Assembly (NCBI GenBank): GCA_024277475.1
Contig: JAJRVC010000094.1
Coordinates: 1-5,607 of the forward strand
Length of the DNA stretch: 5,607 bases
Reading direction: 5' to 3'
Source of the DNA: Deltaproteobacteria bacterium
Lineage (GTDB): Bacteria; Desulfobacterota; Desulfobacteria; Desulfobacterales; JAFDCJ01
The notes below the pieces were generated by a model. It was not told the DNA's origin. It did not search any database and saw only the letters and a list, made by a program, of their open reading frames with translations. This document shows, piece after piece, positions 1-5,580 of this stretch; positions within the stretch are counted from its first letter, which is position 1; the number at the start of each line of letters is the position of its first letter. Made by a program: the position numbers and the translations under genes.

Positions 1-354
1 AAAAACACGTCCATCGGCTTCAAGATTCTTTTTCAGAGAGAGGTAGTTTTCAATGATGCCGTTATGCACCATCACAAGTGATCCCGCGCGATGTGGGTGG
101 GCATTGTCCTCGGAAGGTTTGCCATGTGTTGCCCAACGGGTATGACCAATGCCCGAAACCCCGTCTGAGGGCATCGGCTGCAAAATAGCTTCAAGAGACG
201 AGAGCTTGCCCACGGAACGCTTGAGCTGAAGCGCTCCCTTTTCAAAATAAGCAATGCCTGCTGAATCGTATCCTCGATATTCGAGTCTTCGCAGGCCGTC
301 CACCACAAGGGACACCACATTTCTCGGACCAACGTAACCGATTATTCCACACAT
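1..354 (-). CDS. glmS: Glutamine-fructose-6-phosphate aminotransferase (isomerizing), N-terminal part; runs off the left edge
   Basis: GlmS converts fructose-6-phosphate and glutamine to glucosamine-6-phosphate plus glutamate, the committing cytosolic step towards UDP-GlcNAc. Only the first 118 codons are in the window, all within the class II glutamine amidotransferase (Ntn-hydrolase) domain. Visible family marks are the start MCGIIGYVG, where Cys2 becomes the N-terminal nucleophile after Met removal, [10 protein letters not shown] (22-31), HTRWATHG (71-78), NAHPH (84-88) and VHNGIIENY (97-104). The two SIS sugar-isomerase domains lie outside the window. The ATG is fixed by the need for Cys at position 2 and by a Shine-Dalgarno stretch (GGTGAGGA) just upstream. 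It follows glmU by 39 nt on the same strand, so the two are very likely one transcript. That gap is too short to hold a glmS ribozyme. Identity is certain for the part seen. Confidence 0.97.
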   Translation of the reverse strand, partial: MCGIIGYVGPRNVVSLVVDGLRRLEYRGYDSAGIAYFEKGALQLKRSVGKLSSLEAILQPMPSDGVSGIGHTRWATHGKPSEDNAHPHRAGSLVMVHNGIIENYLSLKKNLEADGRVF

Positions 355-393
355 AATTCCTCACCTTCAAAATCACAACATCTCTGCGTCAAT

Positions 394-1770
394 TTATTTG
401 TCTTTGGCATTTTTCTTTTTCGCCCAATCCGGTTTATTTGATTGTTTTACACGAGAAATCGCAAGCGCATGCGCAGGCACATCTTCTGTCACAGTCGTGC
501 CTGCCGCAATCCATGCCCCCTTGCCCACAGACACAGGGGCGAGCAATTGTGTATCGCTCCCGATAAAGACATCATCCTCGATAATGGTCTGAAATTTATT
601 GAGCCCATCGTAATTACAGGTAATGGTTCCGGCACCGATATTTACACCACGACCTATTGTAGCATCTCCCAAATAACTCAAATGACTGGCCTTTGATCCC
701 TCACCCAAGACGGTCTTTTTCACTTCCACAAAATTACCCACCTTGGCCTTTTTTCGAATCACCGCATCGGGACGCAAATGGGCAAAGGGCCCAATCACAG
801 CCTGGGATTCGACCAGCGCTTTTTCAAGTACACAGTGATCTTTGATGATAACGTCGTTGCCAATTTTACTGTCTAAAATTCTCGCAGGATAAATCGTGAC
901 CCCTTCCCCAATCTCAGTACTGCCCTGTAAACAAACGCCTGGATAAAGCACCGAATCTGCACCAATCTTTACCGTGGCGTCAATCTGCACACGCGCGGGA
1001 TCAATAAAACTCACACCTGCGGCCATCCACTGTGCGTTAATCCGCTGGCGCATCACCACGGCAACAGTCGCTAAGTCCGCGCGGCTATTCACACCGATCA
1101 CTTCTTCGGGATCGGCTTCGCGTCCGATTAAGGACAAACCTTCCGAAACAGCAATGCCAATTACATCCGTCAGATAATATTCTCCCTGTTTATTGTTGGG
1201 CTTGATTTGGGCCAAAGCACGGAAAAGGAAGTCAGCATCACAAAGATAAACGCCTGTATTGACTTCTCGAATCTCACGTTCGTCTGGGCTCGCATCCTTT
1301 TCTTCTACGATACGATCAATTGCACCATCTTCACGTCGGATCACCCGACCGTATCCCTTTGGGTTTTCAAGCGATACGGTTAAAAGCCCAACATCCGCCC
1401 CCGCTTTTTCATAATCCGCGAGAAATTGCGTAATCGTTTCTTTGCGAAGCAAGGGGGTATCCCCGTTTAAAATAAGGACGGGGCCATGATAGTCCTTAAG
1501 TGCTTCTTTGGCTTGCAGCACGGCATCTCCTGTGCCACGTGGTGGATCTTGCAACAAGGGGCTCTGCTCTGCTTCAGTCACTAAGCTTGAGACGGTCTTG
1601 GCCTGATGGCCCACAACCACAAAAGTCTTTTCAAATTCCAGGGATTTCACAAGCGCCATCACGTGTGCCAACATCGGCATACCTGCTAAGGGGTGCAAAA
1701 CTTTGGCCAGGCGCGATTTCATGCGTGTGCCTTTTCCCGCCGCCAAGATAATCGCCGCACACCGACTCAA
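394..1770 (-). CDS. glmU: Bifunctional UDP-N-acetylglucosamine pyrophosphorylase / glucosamine-1-phosphate N-acetyltransferase
   Basis: GlmU acetylates glucosamine-1-phosphate with acetyl-CoA (C-terminal domain), then couples the product to UTP (N-terminal domain) to give UDP-GlcNAc for peptidoglycan and lipid A. The 458-residue protein is full length for the family (about 450-460). The N-terminal nucleotidyltransferase shows LAAGKGTRMKS (9-19), the substrate lysine in RLAKVLHP (Lys23), GTGDAV (79-84), metal-binding Asp104 in LNGDTPLL, NTGVY (171-175), QGEYYLTDVI (195-204) and Asn228. The C-terminal left-handed beta-helix has hexapeptide repeats from about residue 262, with HLRP (331-334), the presumed catalytic His363 in KASHLSYLGD, and NIGAGTITCNYDG (377-389). 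A short Lys-rich tail ends it. The start is TTG: it lies 6 nt after an AGGGGAG ribosome-binding site, and later in-frame Met17 would cut off the LAAGKGTRM loop. Its first base pairs overlap the stop of the DUF502 gene (TTGA), implying translational coupling. glmS follows 39 nt downstream. Confidence 0.97.
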   Translation of the reverse strand: MSRCAAIILAAGKGTRMKSRLAKVLHPLAGMPMLAHVMALVKSLEFEKTFVVVGHQAKTVSSLVTEAEQSPLLQDPPRGTGDAVLQAKEALKDYHGPVLILNGDTPLLRKETITQFLADYEKAGADVGLLTVSLENPKGYGRVIRREDGAIDRIVEEKDASPDEREIREVNTGVYLCDADFLFRALAQIKPNNKQGEYYLTDVIGIAVSEGLSLIGREADPEEVIGVNSRADLATVAVVMRQRINAQWMAAGVSFIDPARVQIDATVKIGADSVLYPGVCLQGSTEIGEGVTIYPARILDSKIGNDVIIKDHCVLEKALVESQAVIGPFAHLRPDAVIRKKAKVGNFVEVKKTVLGEGSKASHLSYLGDATIGRGVNIGAGTITCNYDGLNKFQTIIEDDVFIGSDTQLLAPVSVGKGAWIAAGTTVTEDVPAHALAISRVKQSNKPDWAKKKNAKDK

Positions 1771-2459
1771 GAGCTTCTCCCCTTTATCACTTTTGCCAAC
1801 CTACTTGGATCCATTTTCAACTCCGGTCGATGCAAACCGACTGAAAAAACAATCTTCATCCCTTCTTCGACAGTAAGGGTTAATGGAATAACATCGGCTT
1901 TGGGCACAAGAATCAAAAACCCAGAAATGGGATTAGGCACCGTAGGCACAAAAATACTCACGACCTGATCCTTTGAAACACGTTCAATCGAAGTCTCCAT
2001 TTCGGCCGTCACAAAACCATAGGTAAAAAGCCCACGCCGAGGATATTCCAGCAAAACGACACAGGTAAAATTTTCATTTTCACCGGTCTGCATCGAAAGG
2101 GTATCCACCACGGATTTCACCATCGAATACACATTTTTTACAAGCGGAACCGAATTAAGGAGTTTTTCCCAAAGATTAAAAAGCTTCCGGCCAAAGACAT
2201 TGGTCGTGAAAAGCCCTGCAAAAAAAATTAAGGACAAAAGCAATAAGATTCCAAAGCCAGGAATATAATAAAGCTCCTCGCTTTTCATAAAATTTCCCAG
2301 CACACCTTCCATCGTCACGAGCAGGGTCTTCAGGATCAGATAAGTCCCCCACATCGGAACAATCACCAGCAGACCCGTAATAAAATAACGACGCAGTCGC
2401 ACCTTATGTCCAGATTTTTTGGCTTTAGGCTTGGGGTTTTCTTTAAGGGGTTTTGACAT
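1767..2459 (-). CDS. DUF502 family inner-membrane protein
   Basis: This 230-residue protein matches the DUF502 family (PF04367) by pattern. It has a basic Lys-rich cytoplasmic N-terminus (1-24) and a first membrane segment (about 25-47) containing LLVIVPMWGTYLI. A short loop ends in IPGFG (66-70), followed by a second membrane segment (about 68-88). Then come NVFGRKLF (87-94), VPLVKNVYSMVK (104-115), EYPRRGLFTYGFVT (138-151) and the hallmark FVPTVPNPISGFL (170-182), with a soluble C-terminal domain. No biochemical function is established for bacterial members, so none is assigned. It lies 36 nt after the amidohydrolase, and its stop overlaps the glmU start by 4 nt. A cell-envelope role is a reasonable inference from position only. 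The ATG is 8 nt after an AGGG ribosome-binding site that sits inside a small inverted repeat. Confidence 0.93.
   Translation of the reverse strand: MSKPLKENPKPKAKKSGHKVRLRRYFITGLLVIVPMWGTYLILKTLLVTMEGVLGNFMKSEELYYIPGFGILLLLSLIFFAGLFTTNVFGRKLFNLWEKLLNSVPLVKNVYSMVKSVVDTLSMQTGENENFTCVVLLEYPRRGLFTYGFVTAEMETSIERVSKDQVVSIFVPTVPNPISGFLILVPKADVIPLTLTVEEGMKIVFSVGLHRPELKMDPSRLAKVIKGRSS
1777..1783 (-). promoter_or_regulatory. Ribosome-binding site deciding the TTG start of glmU
   Basis: On the minus strand this reads AGGGGAG, followed by a 6-nt spacer and TTG. It lies within the last codons of the DUF502 gene. It supports TTG as the true glmU start and fits re-initiation by ribosomes that finish DUF502. 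Confidence 0.8.
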
Positions 2460-2460
2460 C

Positions 2461-2475
2461 GTTTAGGCCCTAAAC
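2461..2475. repeat. Perfect 7-1-7 inverted repeat over the DUF502 ribosome-binding site
   Basis: GTTTAGG-C-CCTAAAC is a perfect palindrome with a one-base centre. In the mRNA it can pair as a 6-bp stem (GUUUAG / CUAAAC) with a 3-nt GGC loop. The AGGG that serves as ribosome-binding site for the DUF502 gene falls in the stem and loop, 8 nt before the ATG. It could reduce translation of DUF502 or act as a protein operator. It may also be chance. The repeat is observed; any role is inferred. Confidence 0.5.
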
Positions 2476-2495
2476 TTCATCGTGGCGATAAAAAT

Positions 2496-3341
2496 TCAAA
2501 GATTGAGCAGACGCTTCGCATTGTCCAACAAAATTTTCTGCCGCACTTCGGGTTTGAAACCCGCTTTTTCAAAATCTGCAATCCACCGATCAGGTGTCAA
2601 AAAAGGATAGTCCGAGCCAAAAAGCACACGGTCTTGAAGCAGGGTGTTTGCATAACGCACCAAAGAAGGGGGGAAATACTTGGGAGACCAGCCGGAAAGG
2701 TCAATGTAAACATTTGTTTTATGCACAGCCAAAGCCAGCATCTCCTCCTGCCAAGGCCAGGAGGGATGCGCACCAATAATGGTCAAATCGGGAAAGTCCG
2801 CAGCGATATCATCAATATAGGGAATGGGACGGGCATATTTAAGTTTGAGACCATTGCCTCCCGGCACTCCCGCCCCCACACCCGTCGTACCCGTATGCAC
2901 CAGCAGGGGAACTTTTAAGGCCGAACAGGTTTCCCAAAGTGGATAAAAACGGCGGTCATTCATATAAAAAGCCTGACAAATGGGATGAAGCTTTAAACCC
3001 CGCAGGCCCAAGACTTTAATCGCGCGGGTCAATTCATCGACCGCCATTCTGCCCTTCCAGGGATCAACACCAGCAAACCCAATAAAAGACTCCGGGTACT
3101 TTTGCACAGCCGCCGCGACATAATCATTTGTGACCGGAGGAAGCCCGGATTGTGTCTCAGTATCCCAGGCCAAAAGCACTGCAAGCATATCGGCTTCACG
3201 ATAATAGCGTGCCATCTCTTGTAAACTGACGATGGCATCTTCTTTGTGAAAATACTTGAGGGCATCTTTGAGATATTTGCCCCCGGCATCCACCAGATAT
3301 TCTTTCGTACCCGGATGCACATGCATGTCAATGGCAATCAT
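2496..3341 (-). CDS. Metal-dependent amidohydrolase family protein (Amidohydro_2, ACMSD / resorcylate-decarboxylase-like), substrate unknown
   Basis: The 281-residue protein shows the TIM-barrel signature of the PF04909 branch of the amidohydrolase superfamily. It has a first-strand DMHVH motif (Asp5, His7, His9), GLRGLKLHP (112-120) with His119, VPLLVHTGTTG (144-154) with His149, IIGAHPSWPW (188-197) with His192, and LFGSDYPF (240-247) with Asp244, the usual last metal or catalytic ligand. All expected ligand positions are present, so it should be active. Family members hydrolyse, hydrate or decarboxylate small carboxylates (for example ACMSD, gamma-resorcylate decarboxylase and 4-oxalomesaconate hydratase); the substrate cannot be read here. 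There is no signal peptide, so it is cytosolic. The ATG chosen puts HxH at residues 7-9, as usual; its ribosome-binding site is weak (GAG about 11 nt upstream). It appears to be the first gene of the DUF502-glmU-glmS run, though no metabolic link to UDP-GlcNAc synthesis is evident. Confidence 0.9.
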   Translation of the reverse strand: MIAIDMHVHPGTKEYLVDAGGKYLKDALKYFHKEDAIVSLQEMARYYREADMLAVLLAWDTETQSGLPPVTNDYVAAAVQKYPESFIGFAGVDPWKGRMAVDELTRAIKVLGLRGLKLHPICQAFYMNDRRFYPLWETCSALKVPLLVHTGTTGVGAGVPGGNGLKLKYARPIPYIDDIAADFPDLTIIGAHPSWPWQEEMLALAVHKTNVYIDLSGWSPKYFPPSLVRYANTLLQDRVLFGSDYPFLTPDRWIADFEKAGFKPEVRQKILLDNAKRLLNL

Positions 3342-3401
3342 CCGTTATTTCTCAAGGTTTAGATCCATCTAGACTAAATCGGAAAAAAGCATCACGGTTC
3401 A

Positions 3402-3429
3402 GCTTGTTTGGATTAATTTCCAAAAAAGC
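3402..3429. repeat. Imperfect hairpin in the gap between the outer-membrane protein gene and the amidohydrolase gene
   Basis: Arms of 11 bases pair with one mismatch around a 6-nt AT loop: GCTT-G-TTTGGA and TCCAAA-A-AAGC. It lies 16 nt after the stop of the outer-membrane protein gene. On the minus-strand transcript it is not followed directly by a U tract; a GCUUUUUU run comes only about 11 nt later. It is therefore not a canonical Rho-independent terminator. It may act as an attenuator or a 3'-end stabiliser. I see no clear sigma-70 promoter for the amidohydrolase gene in the surrounding 104 bases. Confidence 0.45.
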
Positions 3430-3445
3430 GAAGAAAGCTAAATCA

Positions 3446-4129
3446 TTAAAAAGCGAACGCGACATAGATGGATAAGGCCGTCTGATCCAACAAACGCAGC
3501 TCAGCACCCACCTCTGTTTTTTGATTCATCTTCATTAAAAGCCCGGCAAAGACTCCAAAACTTCTGTCTTCCAGAGCCACACCACCACGACTATTCACAA
3601 TTTCAAGACTGGAAAAGACAAAACCGCCATAGGTCGTCAACACCGACCGCCCCTGAGGTGCGGCAGCGCCACCAGCATCGATATAGACACCCAGGGCAAA
3701 ATCGTATTCGGTGAAGCTACTTCGACCGCCACCATCTCCGTCCGCACGCACTTGAAGCATCTGCGCCACAGAGCCAATCTTCAAATTCATATCATCTAAT
3801 GAGGCCCAGGTCACTTTTGTGCCAAAACCAAAAGCAGGACCTGCATCGGAATCTTTTCCGCCCAGTTCAAAACGCCCGAACCCCGCACGATAAAGAAAAT
3901 CGACACGCTCCGACATACCCACCTGTCCTTTTGCCAATACGGTCATGCTTTCGGTATCCCCCGGGCCTTCAAAATCTCGGTCAAGCATAAAATTAAGCTC
4001 CAGCCCTACCGTGGATTGATCCGTACCCACCGTTGCTCCCGGCACACCAATCGGCGCAGCCGAAGCAGGGGCGCTAAAGACTAAAACAAAACTCAAAAAA
4101 CTCATGATCGTTAATACTGCAAATTTCAT
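3446..4129 (-). CDS. Predicted outer-membrane beta-barrel protein with signal peptide
   Basis: I do not recognise a named family. The 227-residue product begins with a Sec signal peptide: Lys2, a hydrophobic core at about residues 4-19, and PASA-A, giving likely cleavage after Ala24. The mature part is rich in Gly, Ser, Asp and aromatics in alternating strand-like patterns (for example 41-49, 64-72, 76-84, 100-108, 164-174, 191-200, 205-213). It ends in a strand SIYVAFAF with a C-terminal Phe, the known sorting mark for barrels folded by the BAM complex. About 200 mature residues would fit an 8- to 10-strand barrel. Two in-frame ATGs lie side by side; the second (4129) is 7 nt from a perfect AAGGAG and the first (4132) only 4 nt, so 4129 is chosen. 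A longer open frame to 4207 has no support and would bury the signal peptide. It is probably a monocistronic or lead gene with its own promoter. Confidence 0.8.
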   Translation of the reverse strand: MKFAVLTIMSFLSFVLVFSAPASAAPIGVPGATVGTDQSTVGLELNFMLDRDFEGPGDTESMTVLAKGQVGMSERVDFLYRAGFGRFELGGKDSDAGPAFGFGTKVTWASLDDMNLKIGSVAQMLQVRADGDGGGRSSFTEYDFALGVYIDAGGAAAPQGRSVLTTYGGFVFSSLEIVNSRGGVALEDRSFGVFAGLLMKMNQKTEVGAELRLLDQTALSIYVAFAF

Positions 4130-4136
4130 CATTTTT

Positions 4137-4142
4137 CTCCTT
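4137..4142 (-). promoter_or_regulatory. Ribosome-binding site of the outer-membrane protein gene
   Basis: AAGGAG on the minus strand, 4 nt before one ATG (4132) and 7 nt before the next in-frame ATG (4129). It is the strongest Shine-Dalgarno in the left block. It argues against the upstream in-frame start at 4207. Confidence 0.8.
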
Positions 4143-4153
4143 AAAAATATACA

Positions 4154-4182
4154 ATTATGCCGCAGGAAACTAACATATTCAA
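4154..4182 (-). promoter_or_regulatory. Likely sigma-70-type promoter of the outer-membrane protein gene
   Basis: On the minus strand, TTGAAT (-35, positions 4182-4177, 4 of 6 to consensus) and CATAAT (-10, positions 4159-4154, 5 of 6) are separated by exactly 17 nt. Transcription would begin near 4147, giving a short leader of about 18 nt to the ATG. It also places the long-frame start (4207) upstream of the transcript, supporting the shorter protein. Confidence 0.6.
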
Positions 4183-4467
4183 AGATAAGACCGCAAGATT
4201 TTCGCACAAAAGCAAGCAGATAAAAATGCCTCCTCAGAAAAATTCATGGGTAACTTTGGGTTCAGCTAAAGCGTCAAGTGTACGATATAAGACGATTTCT
4301 ATCACGTGATTGCGTCGTATTAATACTCGGGCAGCTTCCAAAAAATCGTTTGCTAAAACGAAAATTTCCGCATATGCTGAAATTGATCCGTCCAGACTAT
4401 TCTGACCTATCGGAAATATTTTTCCAATATTTTACATTTTCTTTTTTGGCATTCTTAATATTCTATA
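4183..4467. other. AT-rich intergenic stretch without a supported gene
   Basis: This is about 285 bases between the outer-membrane gene promoter and the insertion sequence. A 64-codon plus-strand open frame (4278-4472) lacks a ribosome-binding site and any recognisable motif, and it ends just inside the insertion sequence, so I do not call it. The region holds a perfect 10-bp palindrome, ATCACGTGAT (4301-4310), and an AT inverted repeat, AAATATT-TTTCC-AATATTT (4414-4432). The composition becomes strongly T-rich just before the insertion sequence (about 4430-4460). Confidence 0.5.
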
Positions 4468-4477
4468 GTTAGTGTTA
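4468..4477 (+). repeat. Candidate left terminal inverted repeat of the IS1-family element
   Basis: GTTAGTGTTA shares TGTTA and an upstream A with the right end. It lies 41 nt before the transposase ATG. Exact boundary uncertain. Confidence 0.4.
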
Positions 4478-4508
4478 TCCTATGGTTTATATCCGTAGGA
4501 GGCATAAG

Positions 4509-5190
4509 ATGGTGAGTTGTCCGAAATGTGGTTCTGAAGAATGTGTCAAGGATGGTATTGTTAATGGAAGGCAGCGGATAGGTGTAAGAAATGTGTCTAT
4601 CGGCATACCGTTGCCCATAGAGGAAAAGATCCTAATCTGAAACGGCAGGCATTAGAGCTTTACCTTGAAGGCTTAGGATTTCGGTCTATTGGCCGTTTTT
4701 TGAAATGCAGCCATGTTGCTGTCTACAACTGGATTAAGGCCTGTGGTAAATCAATTGAAGGTATTCGGTCGACTTCAGGAGTAAAAATAATAGAAATGGA
4801 TGAAATGCACACCGACATTGGATCAAAAAAAACTATTGCCGGATCTGGATTGCTGTTGATCGAAATGGGAAACGGTTCATCCAGTGCATATTGGGCTCCC
4901 GTGATGCAGAAACAGGGGGGGAATTATGGGAAGCCATCGAAAAAGATACAGTCGAATCAGTGAAGAGCGACCACTGGAAGGCTTATGAGTGCTTCATTCC
5001 AAAGGAAATACATACACGATCAAAAGCTGAAACATATACAGTTGAAGGCTATAACAGCTTATTTCGTCACTTTTTAGCGCGTCTCAGAGGGAAGTCAAAG
5101 TGTTACACCAAGAGCATGCAAATGTTGCAATATTCTGTGATGCTTTTGATGTTAAAATGGAACGGAACCTTAAAAACTATATTAAATTAA
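4509..5190 (+). pseudogene. IS1-family DDE transposase (InsAB-type), disrupted by two single-base frameshifts
   Basis: The start ATG follows TAGGAGG by 6 nt. Reading three frames in succession rebuilds a 227-residue IS1-type transposase. It has a zinc ribbon with Cys4, Cys7, Cys26 and Cys29, a helix-turn-helix around residues 56-77 (FRSIGRFLKCSHVAVYNWIK), and a catalytic domain with Asp98 (EMDEMH), Asp155 (SDHWKAY) and Glu180 (TVEGYN), followed by an ARLRGKSK region as in IS1 InsB. Break 1 is near 4577-4578: one base, probably T, is missing between CGG and AT, losing the codon for a Tyr after RQR. The unshifted frame then stops at 4640. Break 2 is at the A8 run (4825-4832): one A fewer than needed for GSKKNY. 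A -1 slip at A_AAA_AAA would restore the frame. Odd residues such as Asp103, where IS1 has Tyr, also hint at decay. Sequencing or assembly error is the alternative to true decay. Confidence 0.88.
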
Positions 5191-5197
5191 CAATGCC
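5187..5197 (-). repeat. Candidate right terminal inverted repeat of the IS1-family element
   Basis: Read inward from 5197 on the minus strand it is GGCATTGTTAA. It overlaps the transposase stop codon (5188-5190). It matches the left end in TGTTA plus an upstream A and the terminal G. Confidence 0.4.
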
Positions 5198-5212
5198 GGA
5201 TATTGATGTGGT

Positions 5213-5271
5213 GCGGTAAATCGGGCACGACCACCCGTGCCATTCTCGCCATGACAGCCAGAATATACCGC
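5213..5271. other. Possible three-way-junction RNA or DNA fold next to the insertion sequence
   Basis: Three perfect helices nest in 59 bases. P1 is GCGGTA (5213-5218) with TACCGC (5266-5271). P2 is GGCACG (5224-5229) with CGTGCC (5236-5241), with a 6-nt loop. P3 is ATTCT (5242-5246) with AGAAT (5260-5264), with a 13-nt loop. The junction is compact: 5, 0 and 1 unpaired bases. It is too short for a tRNA, lacks hammerhead core sequences on either strand, and has no T tract on the right for a terminator. Helices are observed; any function is inferred. Confidence 0.3.
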
Positions 5272-5564
5272 TACCTTTGGAGAGTTAAAAATTAAGTATG
5301 GTGTCCCTAGAATTCATGTAGGCCACTGACCCCATGAGCCACACCCTCGTCTTGCGCATGATACCCGACAACAAGTATATCTGCCACCTGCAATTTAGAG
5401 AAAAAAATGTTACCGTCGGATGATGAGGATCGGGATAACGGATCTTTTGAAAACAGAACCTGTATTGCCCCCTATTCCTTTTGCTCAAGAGACTGTTCAT
5501 CTAAGTGTGTAATTTGATATTCAGTGATAGCCTTTCAGGAAAATGGATTTCCAGTTGAGAGACT

Positions 5565-5580
5565 ATAATTGCCCAATTAT
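5565..5580. repeat. Perfect 7-2-7 palindrome near the right edge
   Basis: ATAATTG-CC-CAATTAT is an exact inverted repeat with a 2-base centre, the size of a typical dimeric repressor site. No adjoining gene is visible because the window ends 27 bases later. Confidence 0.35.

Larger units (their letters stand above)
4468..5197 (+). mobile_element. IS1-family insertion sequence, about 730 bp, degenerate
   Basis: The element contains a single IS1-type transposase reading frame (broken) filling nearly its whole length. Candidate ends are GTTAGTGTTA at 4468 and, read inward from the other end, GGCATTGTTA at 5197. These match at 6 of the first 10 positions, sharing the run TGTTA, which fits short imperfect IS1-type inverted repeats. 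The length is near the 700-800 bp usual for the family. I find no 8-10 bp target duplication at these boundaries. The ends are therefore provisional to within several bases, while the core is secure from the transposase. Confidence 0.7.

Noticed and set aside
355..393. Possible glmS ribozyme or riboswitch upstream of glmS
   Set aside because: Only 39 nt separate glmU and glmS and they hold just a ribosome-binding site; the known glmS ribozyme is far longer.
4130..4207. N-terminal extension of the outer-membrane protein by 26 residues
   Set aside because: It has no ribosome-binding site, would place residues before the signal peptide, and lies across and upstream of the likely promoter. AAGGAG marks the start at 4129.
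4414..4432. AT-rich inverted repeat as a terminator or origin element
   Set aside because: Seven-base arms made only of A and T are expected by chance in this AT-rich stretch; there is no converging gene and no origin-type repeats.
4278..4472. 64-codon plus-strand open frame
   Set aside because: No ribosome-binding site, no recognisable motif, AT-rich hydrophobic tail, and it ends inside the insertion sequence.
4700..4963. Separate 87-codon protein within the insertion sequence
   Set aside because: Its first part is the middle of the transposase; after the A8 run it reads the wrong frame, so it is a by-product of the frameshifts.
5224..5241. Intrinsic terminator for the transposase (GGCACG / CGTGCC hairpin)
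   Set aside because: The hairpin is GC-rich but is followed by ATTCTCGCC with no T run, and it lies outside the likely end of the element.
5285..5500. 71-codon minus-strand open frame
   Set aside because: No clear ribosome-binding site, basic and low-complexity composition, no recognised motif; the other minus frame here looks more protein-like.
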